NCBI GenBank assembly: GCA_000433535.1
Contig: FR892666.1
Span: 211,982 to 237,654, forward strand
Origin: Dorea sp. CAG:317
Lineage (GTDB): Bacteria > Bacillota > Clostridia > Lachnospirales > Lachnospiraceae
Direction of reading: 5' to 3'
DNA length: 25,673 bases
Part shown: positions 14,080 to 21,267 of the stretch, piece by piece
How the letters are laid out: every line of letters begins with the position of its first letter
Numbering within the stretch: position 1 is the stretch's first letter
Notes under the pieces: model-generated
The model's input: only the letters and a program-made list of their open reading frames with translations
Databases searched by the model: none
What the model was told of the DNA's origin: nothing
Made by a program: the position numbers and the translations under genes

Positions 14080-14754
14080 ATGATTTCAAATGCAATGCAA
14101 ACTGCTATGGCTGATACACTTCCATTTTGGAAAGATTTAAATTCCGCGCAAAAGGAACGTCTCCTTGAAAATGCATCTCATCAATCTTACAAAAAAGATC
14201 AGCTCCTTTTGAGTTCTGATGCTCAATGTCTCGGTATGATTCTTGTAACTTCCGGTTCCTTGAGAGTCTATCTGCTCTCCGAGGAAGGTCGGGAAATTAC
14301 ACTCTACCGTATCAACGCCGGAGAATTTTGTGTCTTATCTGCTTCCTGCGTACTAAACTCGATCACTTTTGATGTCTATGTGGATGCAGTTATGGACAGC
14401 GAAGTGCTCCAAATCAGTTCTTCCATTTTAAATACTGTGATCCACGAAAATATTTACGCCGAATGCTGTCTCTACAAAATGGCTACCGAACGTTTTTCAG
14501 ATGTAATGTGGGCAATGCAGCAGATCTTATTTATGAGCTTTGACAAACGGCTGGCTATCTTTTTATTAGACGAATCTTCCGCGCTTCATTCAGATGAACT
14601 GCGGATCACTCATGAGCAGATTGCCAAATTAATGGGAAGCGCAAGAGAAGTGGTTACCCGAATGTTAAAATATTTTTCATCAGAAGGGTATGTGACACTT
14701 TCCCGTGGAACGGTTACACTGACCGATAAAGCGGGACTAAAAAAATTATTGTAA
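14080..14754 (+). CDS. Crp/Fnr-family transcriptional regulator
   Basis: A 224-residue regulator with an N-terminal cyclic-nucleotide-binding-like domain (about 15-125) and a C-terminal winged helix (about 148-220), where ITHEQIAKLMGSAREVVTRML is the recognition helix-turn-helix. There is no N-terminal FNR cysteine cluster. Four cysteines (FCVLSASCVL and AECC) lie in the sensor part or dimer helix and might be redox-active; the ligand is unknown. The residues that hold cAMP in true CRP are not evident. The start is uncertain: the first ATG has a GAAAGG 14 bases away, and further in-frame ATGs follow within 10 codons. Its convergent neighbour is thioredoxin, whose promoter carries a Crp-like palindrome at 15272-15286. 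Confidence 0.88.
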   Translation: MISNAMQTAMADTLPFWKDLNSAQKERLLENASHQSYKKDQLLLSSDAQCLGMILVTSGSLRVYLLSEEGREITLYRINAGEFCVLSASCVLNSITFDVYVDAVMDSEVLQISSSILNTVIHENIYAECCLYKMATERFSDVMWAMQQILFMSFDKRLAIFLLDESSALHSDELRITHEQIAKLMGSAREVVTRMLKYFSSEGYVTLSRGTVTLTDKAGLKKLL

Positions 14755-14774
14755 CTTCTTAGTTCATACAAATT

Positions 14775-14802
14775 ACGGGAGCGCCCTGTACGGCACTCCC
14801 GT
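14775..14802. terminator. Terminator between Crp/Fnr and thioredoxin genes
   Basis: ACGGGAG-c-GCC pairs with GGC-a-CTCCCGT around a 6-base loop, with one internal mismatch. TGCTTGTT follows on plus. It lies between convergent genes and may serve both. Confidence 0.65.
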
Positions 14803-14874
14803 TGCTTGTTCCATATTCTTTTATGATCTATCGGGTTTATAATTTTATTTCTTTTATCTCTATTTTATTACTCC

Positions 14875-15186
14875 CTATGCATTCAGCATATCAAGAAGCT
14901 CTGCTTTTGACTTTGCTCCCACTTCTCTCTTTACTGTCTGACCGTTTTTGAAAACCATCAGTGTCGGGATAGACATCACTCTAAACTGTCTTGCAAGTTC
15001 CGGCTGTTCATCTACATTTACCTTACAGATCTTAGCATCTGTAACCTCTCCTGCCACTTCCTCGACAACCGGTCCTACCATCTGGCAAGGTCCACACCAA
15101 CTCGCCCAGAAATCTACCAACACCGGCTCCTTTGCCTGTAAAACTTCCTGTTCAAAATTTTCCTTTGTTAAATGTAATACTGACAT
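14875..15186 (-). CDS. trxA: Thioredoxin
   Basis: A 103-residue cytosolic disulfide reductase. The active site is WASWCGPCQM with C31 and C34, the cis-proline is P74 in MSIPTL, and the buried Asp region VLVDFWA precedes the active site. It is of standard length and complete. No thioredoxin reductase gene is adjacent, so the reductant is encoded elsewhere. The ribosome site GAGAGGAAA is well placed. A TATAAT at 15251-15246 is a likely -10. It has no convincing -35, but a 15-bp palindrome sits at about -40, suggesting activator control. Confidence 0.96.
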   Translation of the reverse strand: MSVLHLTKENFEQEVLQAKEPVLVDFWASWCGPCQMVGPVVEEVAGEVTDAKICKVNVDEQPELARQFRVMSIPTLMVFKNGQTVKREVGAKSKAELLDMLNA

Positions 15187-15245
15187 ATCTATTTCCTCTC
15201 TTTCTTTGATCTCTTTTCATGATCTGTTTTTGTTTTGTTAAGTTT

Positions 15246-15251
15246 ATTATA
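15246..15251 (-). promoter_or_regulatory. -10 element of trxA
   Basis: TATAAT on the minus strand; transcription would start near 15239, giving a leader of about 50 bases. The hexamer 17 bases upstream (ACAGAA) is unlike the -35 consensus. Confidence 0.6.
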
Positions 15252-15271
15252 CCCTATTTTCGAAATAATTC

Positions 15272-15286
15272 TGTGATTGAATCACA
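15272..15286. promoter_or_regulatory. Crp/Fnr-like palindrome upstream of trxA
   Basis: TGTGAT-TGA-ATCACA is a perfect 6-bp inverted repeat with a 3-base centre. It is centred near -40 of the inferred trxA start, where class II Crp/Fnr activators bind. The half-sites resemble Crp-type TGTGA, but the spacing is one base shorter than in E. coli CRP sites. Binding by the neighbouring regulator is inference. Confidence 0.45.
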
Positions 15287-15292
15287 TTTTTG

Positions 15293-15332
15293 AAAAAACG
15301 CCCTGACCCGTTACCGAATCAGAACGTTTTTA
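15293..15332 (-). terminator. Terminator of tmRNA
   Basis: On the minus strand AAAACGTTCTGA pairs with TCAGGGCGTTTT (two wobble pairs) around a 12-base loop and runs into T6 at 15298-15293. It begins 4 bases after the mature tmRNA 3' end. Confidence 0.75.
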
Positions 15333-15335
15333 AAG

Positions 15336-15683
15336 TGGACCTGGCGGGAGTTGAACCCGCGTCCGAAAGCCCATCCATCAGAGCATCTCCCATCACAGTC
15401 ATTATACTGACATTCCCTCCATCAGACGCCTAATGACAGGCTCCTGACTTTAGTAGCTTCATAATTTCTTTCATCTCCTCAAAGCTTTGGAAACGAAGTG
15501 CTCCGCCTCGTTGAAGCCGGTTACTTAAGCAGCGGATGACCTAAGGCCGACTGCCGCCATATTAGGCAGCGTACGCTAATTCTCTATTGTCTGCGTTTAT
15601 ATTTAATTGGAACTTTTAACGTAGTGTCCCGCTACGGATGGCTTCTCCAACTTCCGAACCCCCGTCGAAACCAGTACAAGCCC
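15336..15683 (-). ncRNA. ssrA: Transfer-messenger RNA (tmRNA)
   Basis: A 348-base RNA on the minus strand that rescues stalled ribosomes. The 5' end GGGCTTG pairs with 3' CAGGTCC to make the tRNA-like acceptor stem. The T-arm CGGGTTCAACTCCCG lies at the 3' end, and the conserved CTGGTTTCGACGGGG follows the 5' stem. The discriminator is A and CCA is not encoded. The tag reading frame is at 15594-15562: GCA GAC AAT AGA GAA TTA GCG TAC GCT GCC TAA, giving ADNRELAYAA, to which the charging alanine is added at the front. The Ala-Ala end fits recognition by Clp proteases. The molecule is in one piece, not circularly permuted. It has its own consensus promoter and terminator. Confidence 0.96.
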
Positions 15684-15691
15684 TGGTTTAT

Positions 15692-15711
15692 AAACTATTT
15701 CCAAATAGTTT
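15692..15711 (-). other. Hairpin in the tmRNA 5' leader
   Basis: AAACTATTT-GG-AAATAGTTT on the minus strand is a perfect 9-bp inverted repeat between the promoter and the mature 5' end, in the roughly 36-base leader that RNase P should remove. A 2-base loop is too tight, so in RNA the effective stem would be 8 bp. Confidence 0.5.
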
Positions 15712-15725
15712 TCTTACATTTATTT

Positions 15726-15754
15726 ATTATAGAAAGGAGCTTTCTTTTTGTCAA
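15726..15754 (-). promoter_or_regulatory. Consensus promoter of tmRNA
   Basis: TTGACA (15754-15749), exactly 17 bases, TATAAT (15731-15726): a perfect match to the sigma-A consensus, in keeping with an abundant stable RNA. Confidence 0.9.
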
Positions 15755-15800
15755 GGCATGACTTCCCTATTTCATCTTAAGTTTTTATTTAACTTTTTAT

Positions 15801-16274
15801 TTAAAACATAGCCTTCCCATTCAAAGCTGCAGATATCAGTTGATCTCCTCCGTTATATACCAGCTTTAAGGAGAAAAACTCCCTGCTTTCATTCAAAAGC
15901 CGGAAAAAGATTTTATCACCTTCCCAAATGTTTAACTTCTCTATATCTTTCTTATCCACCCACTGAAGTTCTCCTTCATCACAAGGAATCGGAGTACCCT
16001 CAAAGCCGTCTGCTGTAAATAACGACATGTATTCCGTCACGCCATTTCCTGACACAAATGTCACTAAGCCACGATATTGATAAGAAGTCAATGTATATCC
16101 GGTCTCCTCTTTCACTTCACGCAGCAGACATTCTTCCGGACTTTCATCCTGCTCAAAATGACCGCCCACTCCAATCCATTTATCTTTGTTTACATCGTTT
16201 TTCTTCACAGTACGGTGAAGCATCAGGTATTTCCCGTCTTTTTCTATATAGCACAAGGTGCTTAACTTCGCCAT
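15801..16274 (-). CDS. NUDIX hydrolase (MutT/8-oxo-dGTP diphosphatase-like)
   Basis: A 157-residue NUDIX enzyme that hydrolyses a nucleoside diphosphate linked to another group. The Nudix box is complete at residues 38-60: G38, E44, then REVKEETGY with R52, E53, E56 and E57, all required positions present. The preceding TLCYIEKDGKYLMLHR and WIGVGGHFE resemble the MutT-like 8-oxo-dGTP diphosphatases of Firmicutes, so nucleotide-pool cleaning is likely but not proved. The frame extends upstream to 16331; the ATG at 16274 is preferred because it has AAAGGAAG upstream and gives the normal N-terminus. Its promoter overlaps that of the divergent pseudouridine synthase. Confidence 0.87.
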   Translation of the reverse strand: MAKLSTLCYIEKDGKYLMLHRTVKKNDVNKDKWIGVGGHFEQDESPEECLLREVKEETGYTLTSYQYRGLVTFVSGNGVTEYMSLFTADGFEGTPIPCDEGELQWVDKKDIEKLNIWEGDKIFFRLLNESREFFSLKLVYNGGDQLISAALNGKAMF

Positions 16275-16342
16275 ATTTTTCTTCCTTTCCCCGACCTTTT
16301 TATCTGTTGCCGATGATATCGCACCAACCACATCTGCATCTT

Positions 16343-16371
16343 ATTATACTCTCTGGACGCTTAACACACAA
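16343..16371 (-). promoter_or_regulatory. Promoter of the NUDIX gene
   Basis: TTGTGT (16371-16366), a 17-base spacer and TATAAT (16348-16343) on the minus strand. It overlaps the promoter of the opposite gene. Confidence 0.6.
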
Positions 16372-16382
16372 TCCGCTATAAT
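16354..16382 (+). promoter_or_regulatory. Promoter of the RluA-type gene
   Basis: TGGACG (16354-16359), a 17-base spacer and TATAAT (16377-16382). It interlocks with the NUDIX promoter on the other strand, so the two polymerase sites exclude each other. Confidence 0.6.
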
Positions 16383-16435
16383 GAATTCAATAAATATTTC
16401 GTTGCCAATTTTATTACAATACAAGGAGCCTTATT

Positions 16436-17329
16436 ATGAATCGTACTATTCACTACAACATTTCAAAAGAAAGTAATGGATTTCGCATTGAACAATTTTT
16501 GAAGCATAAAGGCTATTCCTCACAGAACCTCACTCAAATCAAACGTATGCCGAAAAGTGTTCTTGTCAATGGACAGCACTGCTATTTGCGTGACACGTTG
16601 AAGACCGGAGACACTCTTACCATCTGCATACAGGAAAATGACTGTTCGGAAAAGATTCCTCCCGTTTCTCTTCCACTTAATATTGTATATGAAGATGAGG
16701 ATATCATTGTTATTAACAAGCCCGCCGGAATGCCGATCCACCCTTCCATGAATAATTACACCAACTCTATGGCAAATGCTCTTGCATGGTATTACCAACA
16801 GCAAAACAAACCGTTCATTTTCCGGTGCAGTAACCGACTGGACCGAGACACTTCCGGTCTTACTGTCGTTGCGAAACATCTTGTCAGCGGAAATATTTTA
16901 TCCTGTATGGTTCGAGACCATAAGATTGACCGCGAATATCTTGCCCTTGTGCGCGGTCATGTAACCCCTCCAACCGGAACAATCCATGCACCTCTTGCCA
17001 GAAAAGGCGGAACGATCATAGAGCGAATCGTAGATTTTGAACATGGCGAAACTGCTGTCACACATTATCACACTTTGTCTGAAAAAAATGGGCACAGCCT
17101 TGTTTCCTTACATTTGGAAACAGGCCGTACCCATCAAATACGTGTTCATATGAAGCATCTTGGCTTTCCGCTGATTGGTGATTATCTGTATAACCCAGAC
17201 ATGGAATACATGACAAGGCAGGCACTCCACTCTCACAAACTCATCTTTAAACATCCCATCACCGGCGAGCCTATGCGTTTCACTGCACCACTTCCGGACG
17301 ATATGCTCCGGGTTCTTACCATGCGCTAA
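16436..17329 (+). CDS. RluA-family 23S rRNA/tRNA pseudouridine synthase
   Basis: A 297-residue pseudouridine synthase. An S4-like RNA-binding domain covers about residues 15-65 (RIEQFLKHKGYS and PKSVLVNGQ). The catalytic domain spans about 80-290, with the catalytic aspartate D136 in NRLDRDTSG; the family usually has His where this protein has Asn133. INKPAGMPIHPS (94-104) and ETGRTHQIRVH (near 227-237) are further RluA signatures. The exact target uridine cannot be told; RluD-like or a paralogue are both possible. The ribosome site AAGGAG is well placed. Its stop codon overlaps that of the convergent AgcS gene. Confidence 0.93.
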   Translation: MNRTIHYNISKESNGFRIEQFLKHKGYSSQNLTQIKRMPKSVLVNGQHCYLRDTLKTGDTLTICIQENDCSEKIPPVSLPLNIVYEDEDIIVINKPAGMPIHPSMNNYTNSMANALAWYYQQQNKPFIFRCSNRLDRDTSGLTVVAKHLVSGNILSCMVRDHKIDREYLALVRGHVTPPTGTIHAPLARKGGTIIERIVDFEHGETAVTHYHTLSEKNGHSLVSLHLETGRTHQIRVHMKHLGFPLIGDYLYNPDMEYMTRQALHSHKLIFKHPITGEPMRFTAPLPDDMLRVLTMR

Positions 17330-18723
17330 CCTTGTACTGTTTTATGTTTTTCTTCATTTTTCTTTACAAGCTTTACTACTGTTCCGGATAACAGGAACAA
17401 TCCAATCAAGTTCGGAATTACCATCATTCCGTTAAATGTCTCTGCTACGCTCCAGAGCAGCCCAAGGTTGATGGTAGCTCCAACGATTGCTATGAGAGAA
17501 TAAACGATCATAAAGCCTTTGTTTACCTTAGATCCCACAAGGAATTCAATACATCTTGTTCCGTATAAGCCCCAGCCGAGAATCGTTGAAAATGCGAAAC
17601 AACACATTGCAATTGCAGTGACAACAGATACCCAGCCGCCATATGTATTAGTGAATCCTTTAATGGTAAGCTCTGCTCCCGCTGCAACTCCATACTGAAT
17701 GCTGTCACCTGCTCCGATTAAAATGATAAGCGCTGTTAAAGTACAGATCACTACTGTGTCTACAAACACTTCAAACACTCCAAAGTATCCTTGCTCTACT
17801 GGATCGTCAACATGCGCTGCTGCATGAGCGATGGAACCTGTACCAAGTCCGGCTTCATTTGAGAAAATACCTCTGGAGAATCCACGTTTCATAGCCATAA
17901 ACATGCTTCCAACAATACCGCCTGTGATTCCTCTCGGTGAAAATGCCCCTGCGAAAATTGCTTTAAACACACCCGGAACTTCTCCGATATTCAGAATGAC
18001 AACTCCAATTCCCAGTACGATATATAATAATGCCATAAACGGAACTAACTTTTCTGTTACACTTCCAATTCTTTTTACACCGCCAACCAAAACTATTGCT
18101 ACTAAAACTGCAATTATAATACCAATTCCTAATTTAAGTCCCATAGATGCCTGATCGATCAAGCCCATGTTAACAAGTGCTGAATCAATAGAAGCAACTA
18201 TTGTATTTACCTGTGTTGCATTTCCCGTTCCAAATACAGTTAAAATTCCAAGAATTGCATACAAGGTTGCAAGAAAATGCCACTTTTTAGAAAGACCGTT
18301 TTTAATATAATACATTGGTCCTCCTACCCAGTCTCCGTGCTCATTTTTTTCACGGAAATGGACTGCAAGTGTAACCTCTGAAAACTTTGTACACATTCCG
18401 AGTAATGCGCTGCACCACATCCAGAATACTGCCCCTGGTCCTCCCAGTGCGATCGCGCCTGCTACACCGGCAATATTTCCCGTTCCAACTGTTCCTGCCA
18501 ACGCTGTACATACTGCCTGGAATGGTGTTACCGCTCCATCTGCCGCCTTCTCCTTACTGAAAACACTTCCAAGAATCTTCTTCATCGCATATCCGAATCT
18601 GCGAATCTGAATGAAACCAGTCTTAAAGCTGAGCCACAGACCGACTCCGATAATGCAGACCATAGCAGGAACCCCCCACACAAAACCGTTCACTGCATCA
18701 TTTACCCGTACAACTACATCCAT
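17326..18723 (-). CDS. Sodium:alanine (AgcS/DagA-type) amino-acid symporter
   Basis: A 465-residue inner-membrane transporter of the alanine/glycine:cation symporter family, probably importing alanine or glycine with Na+. Hydrophobic segments run through the whole protein, consistent with the usual 10-11 helices. Family signatures are visible: TALAGTVGTGNIAGVAGAI (about 72-90, the cation-site loop), GGPMYYI (near 135), and RGIFSNEAGLGT (near 289), a strongly conserved AgcS motif. The length is normal. The ATG is preceded by AAGGAGG. The promoter and a tandem 20-bp repeat are upstream. The last four bases overlap the convergent pseudouridine synthase gene, with no terminator between them. Confidence 0.94.
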   Translation of the reverse strand: MDVVVRVNDAVNGFVWGVPAMVCIIGVGLWLSFKTGFIQIRRFGYAMKKILGSVFSKEKAADGAVTPFQAVCTALAGTVGTGNIAGVAGAIALGGPGAVFWMWCSALLGMCTKFSEVTLAVHFREKNEHGDWVGGPMYYIKNGLSKKWHFLATLYAILGILTVFGTGNATQVNTIVASIDSALVNMGLIDQASMGLKLGIGIIIAVLVAIVLVGGVKRIGSVTEKLVPFMALLYIVLGIGVVILNIGEVPGVFKAIFAGAFSPRGITGGIVGSMFMAMKRGFSRGIFSNEAGLGTGSIAHAAAHVDDPVEQGYFGVFEVFVDTVVICTLTALIILIGAGDSIQYGVAAGAELTIKGFTNTYGGWVSVVTAIAMCCFAFSTILGWGLYGTRCIEFLVGSKVNKGFMIVYSLIAIVGATINLGLLWSVAETFNGMMVIPNLIGLFLLSGTVVKLVKKNEEKHKTVQG

Positions 18724-18771
18724 ATGTTTTCCTCCTTCGACATACTTTTTTTACGTCTTTACACTATAACT

Positions 18772-18800
18772 ACCATAACACACTCTTCTTTTCGCAACAA
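18772..18800 (-). promoter_or_regulatory. Promoter of the AgcS gene
   Basis: TTGTTG (18800-18795), a 17-base spacer and TATGGT (18777-18772) on the minus strand. Transcription would start near 18765, about 42 bases before the ATG. Confidence 0.55.
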
Positions 18801-18839
18801 GAAAAGTTATGTTTTTCACAATAAAGTTATTATTTTCAC
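18800..18839 (-). repeat. Tandem 20-bp direct repeat upstream of AgcS
   Basis: Two adjacent copies on the minus strand, 18839-18820 and 18819-18800, share GTGAAAA-N2-ATAACTTT and match at 16 of 20 positions. The 20-bp period is about two helical turns, and the second copy touches the -35 box, as expected of an activator or repressor binding side by side. The region 18724-18916 holds no other gene. Confidence 0.6.
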
Positions 18840-18916
18840 GCTTTTTTTGTGCATTTTTTACAAGTATGTCTATTATTTCAACTAAAACGGATGAGTTGAA
18901 GGGAATAATTATTCTT

Positions 18917-19609
18917 CTATATGATTCCTGCAAAAACTGATGCTCCTACTACTGTCAACAATCCTGCCACCACAATTGCCAAACTGCTCATTGCCCCTTC
19001 GATTTCTCCCATCTCCATTGCTTTTGCTGTTCCGATCGCGTGAGATGCTGTTCCAAGCGCCAAGCCTCTGGCTATCGGATGCTGGATTTTAAATATTTTA
19101 CATACACCCTCTGCTATTACATTTCCTAAAATTCCGGTGATCACGATAGACGCAACCGTAATGGTTACAATCCCACCCAGTTCGTCCGATACTCCCATAC
19201 CGATTGCAGTAGTAATTGATTTCGGCAAAAGTGTTACATACTGCTCATGGTTCAATCCAAAAAGAACTGAAAATCCGAGGATACTCACAAGACTTGCCAC
19301 AACTCCTGACAAGATCCCGACAAGAACTGCCTTAAAATTCTTTTTCAGAAGTGTAAGCTGCTCATATAGCGGTACTGCCAGACATACGGTTGCCGGAGTA
19401 AGAAGGTAACTGATATACTTAGCCCCCTCATTATAATGGTCATAATCCACTTTAAAAATCACTAAAAATGCCATGACTCCAAGCATTGCAAGAAGGAGCG
19501 GGTTCAAGATTGCCAGCTTAAACTTTTTCTTTATCAACAGGCCAATCTCATAAGCCACCAGACTGATCACAGCTCCGAAAAAGACTGAATTAATGAAAAA
19601 CTGTTCCAT
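18917..19609 (-). CDS. lrgB: LrgB/CidB-family membrane protein
   Basis: A 230-residue integral membrane protein of the LrgB (CidB, YohK, PftB) family. Hydrophobic segments cover nearly the whole length (about seven helices). Conserved features include LNPLLLAMLG (35-44), YLLTPATVCLAVPLY (near 69-83), LLPKSITTAIGMGVSDELGG (near 127-146) and GLALGTASHAIGTAKAMEMGE (near 182-202). In Bacillus and Streptococcus the LrgA/LrgB pair acts in pyruvate transport; older work ties it to murein hydrolase control. The gene overlaps lrgA by 20 bases, with AAGGAG about 10 bases before the ATG, so the two should be translated from one mRNA in linked fashion. Confidence 0.94.
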   Translation of the reverse strand: MEQFFINSVFFGAVISLVAYEIGLLIKKKFKLAILNPLLLAMLGVMAFLVIFKVDYDHYNEGAKYISYLLTPATVCLAVPLYEQLTLLKKNFKAVLVGILSGVVASLVSILGFSVLFGLNHEQYVTLLPKSITTAIGMGVSDELGGIVTITVASIVITGILGNVIAEGVCKIFKIQHPIARGLALGTASHAIGTAKAMEMGEIEGAMSSLAIVVAGLLTVVGASVFAGII

Positions 19610-19961
19610 CTTCTTTTTTCTCCTTCCCGATGATTCTCTGTGCTGCGCGTCCTGTCACTACCATTACAATAATTGTCGTAACAGACGAAATGACAACAAC
19701 CGGTATCCACACCGGTCGAAGCGACGGCCATGCTTCTAAAAGTCCGACTCCTGCCGGAATAAACATCACCGGCATGATTTCTATCAAAAAAGCAGATACT
19801 TCTTTGATCTGATGAATTTTTATTATTCCGGTCATAAGTGCGATCAGCATTAAGACCAGTCCATATACACTTGCCGGAATCGGCAAGGGAAGCAGCATAC
19901 GAAGCGCTTCCCCCATTAAAGAGATCAATAAGATAATGCCGAACTGTTTTAAATATTTCAA
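19590..19961 (-). CDS. lrgA: LrgA/CidA-family membrane protein
   Basis: A 123-residue membrane protein of the LrgA/CidA (holin-like, PftA) family with four predicted helices. Conserved segments are LPIPASVYGLVLM (26-38) and MPVMFIPAGVGLL (near 63-75). It is the partner of LrgB. The start codon is TTG at 19961-19959, chosen because GAGGGAG lies just upstream and the next in-frame ATG would delete the first helix. A rare start may keep LrgA low. It begins 52 bases after the aldo/keto reductase stop, and no clear promoter is seen between them, so both may lie on one transcript. Confidence 0.9.
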   Translation of the reverse strand: MKYLKQFGIILLISLMGEALRMLLPLPIPASVYGLVLMLIALMTGIIKIHQIKEVSAFLIEIMPVMFIPAGVGLLEAWPSLRPVWIPVVVISSVTTIIVMVVTGRAAQRIIGKEKKEDGTVFH

Positions 19962-20013
19962 TTTTCTCCCTCATTTCTTTCATCTGATAAAATTCAAAAA
20001 TGTCTGATGAATT

Positions 20014-21027
20014 TTACCGCGTAGTATAGTCTGGATTCATTAAGTATATATTTTCAATTTTTTCCAGTTCTTCTTCACAAAAAGACGTATTCTGAATTGC
20101 CCGAATGTTATCAAGAATCTGTGATGGCTTGGAAGCTCCGATCAACACACTTGTTACGGAATGATCTTTCAGTACCCATGCCAGTGCCATCTCGGCTAAT
20201 GACTGACCTCTTTCTTCTGCCAATGCATTCAACTGTTCAATCTGCATGATCCGTTCTTTTGTCAAAGCATTTTCTTTTAAAAAGCGTCCATCCTTCTTTA
20301 CACGACTGTCACAGGGAATTCCGTTTAAATAGCGATCTGTCAGCATCCCCTGTGCCAGCGGACTGAATGCAATGATTCCTTTGCCCAGTTTTTCAGCAGT
20401 ATTTTTCAATCCGTTATTTTCAATTGTTCTGTCAAAAATAGAATACCGATTCTGATTAATGATAAACGGGCACTTTAAATCGTCCAAAATTATTGCTGCC
20501 TTTTCCAAATGTTCTCCATCATAGTTCGACAAGCCGACATACAACGCTTTCCCACTATTTACCGCCTGCGCCAAAGCCCCCATTGTCTCTTCCAGAGGAG
20601 TCTCCGGGTCCATACGATGATGATAAAAAATATCTACATAGTCAAGCCCCAATCTCTTTAAACTCTGATCAAGGCTCGCAAGAAGATATTTTCTACTGCC
20701 CCAGTTTCCGTAAGGGCCTTCCCACATATCGTATCCCGCTTTTGTACTTATGAGAAGTTCATCTCGATATCCGCTCAGTTCTTCTCTCAGAATTTTCCCG
20801 AAATTCGTCTCCGCACTTCCATATTTCGGACCATAATTATTTGCCAGATCAAAATGTGTAATTCCATTATCAAATGCAGTAAAACACAGTTCTTTCATGT
20901 TATCGTAGACTGCATTATCTCCAAAATTATGCCAAAGTCCAAAAGAAACGGCCGGCAATTTCAAACCACTGTTCCCACAAAAATGATATTCCATTGTCTC
21001 ATAACGTTTTTCTGATGCCTGATACAT
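20014..21027 (-). CDS. yghZ: Aldo/keto reductase, YghZ (L-glyceraldehyde 3-phosphate reductase)-like
   Basis: A 337-residue NADPH-dependent TIM-barrel reductase. From memory it matches E. coli YghZ over long stretches: ERY..M.Y..CG.SGL.LPA.S.GLWHNFG at the start, THFDLANNYGP, DELLISTKAGYDMW, SRKYLLASLDQSLKRLGLDYVDIFY, and RGQSLAEMALAWVLKD near the end. The catalytic tetrad is D60, Y65, K96 and H137. YghZ reduces L-glyceraldehyde 3-phosphate and methylglyoxal, so detoxification of triose by-products is likely. The ATG is preceded by AAGGAGGT. It is divergent from the GntR regulator and has a promoter at 21137-21108; lrgA and lrgB follow. Confidence 0.92.
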   Translation of the reverse strand: MYQASEKRYETMEYHFCGNSGLKLPAVSFGLWHNFGDNAVYDNMKELCFTAFDNGITHFDLANNYGPKYGSAETNFGKILREELSGYRDELLISTKAGYDMWEGPYGNWGSRKYLLASLDQSLKRLGLDYVDIFYHHRMDPETPLEETMGALAQAVNSGKALYVGLSNYDGEHLEKAAIILDDLKCPFIINQNRYSIFDRTIENNGLKNTAEKLGKGIIAFSPLAQGMLTDRYLNGIPCDSRVKKDGRFLKENALTKERIMQIEQLNALAEERGQSLAEMALAWVLKDHSVTSVLIGASKPSQILDNIRAIQNTSFCEEELEKIENIYLMNPDYTTR

Positions 21028-21107
21028 ACCTATTACCTCCTTTCGTGTTTTCGCGATATGAATCTAAATAAAATATATTGCTGCTTCTTTGCACTCCCGG
21101 AGAGATT

Positions 21108-21137
21108 ATTATACTAAGAAAAGGCACTGGTGTTCAA
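21108..21137 (-). promoter_or_regulatory. Promoter of the aldo/keto reductase gene
   Basis: TTGAAC (21137-21132), an 18-base spacer and TATAAT (21113-21108) on the minus strand. It gives a leader of about 73 bases. Confidence 0.6.
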
Positions 21138-21148
21138 GCAGTTTTTCA

Positions 21149-21171
21149 CAGGGTGACGGAAACAAAGTGCC
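21149..21171. repeat. Intergenic segment sharing two 13-mers with the GntR coding region
   Basis: CAGGGTGACGGAA (21149-21161) recurs at 21487-21499, and GAAACAAAGTGCC (21159-21171) recurs at 21306-21318, both inside the GntR gene. The two copies overlap by 3 bases here. Origin and meaning are unknown; chance is possible. Confidence 0.5.
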
Positions 21172-21238
21172 GCTTTGCTTAGCGCTTCATCCATTTTGAT
21201 CTTTTCAATTCCTTCTAATTATTTATTCTTTTAGACAC

Positions 21239-21267
21239 TTGACATTCCCAGAAAACTATCCTATATT
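21239..21267 (+). promoter_or_regulatory. Promoter of the GntR-Gfo/Idh operon
   Basis: TTGACA (21239-21244), a 17-base spacer and TATATT (21262-21267). Transcription would start near 21274, only about 10 bases before the Shine-Dalgarno. Confidence 0.8.

Noticed and set aside
19567..19983. 138-residue minus-strand frame starting at an ATG with weak context, overlapping lrgA
   Set aside because: It reads lrgA in another frame, and its product is polar with no family features, whereas the lrgA frame gives a clear membrane protein. I saw no sign of a frameshift joining them.
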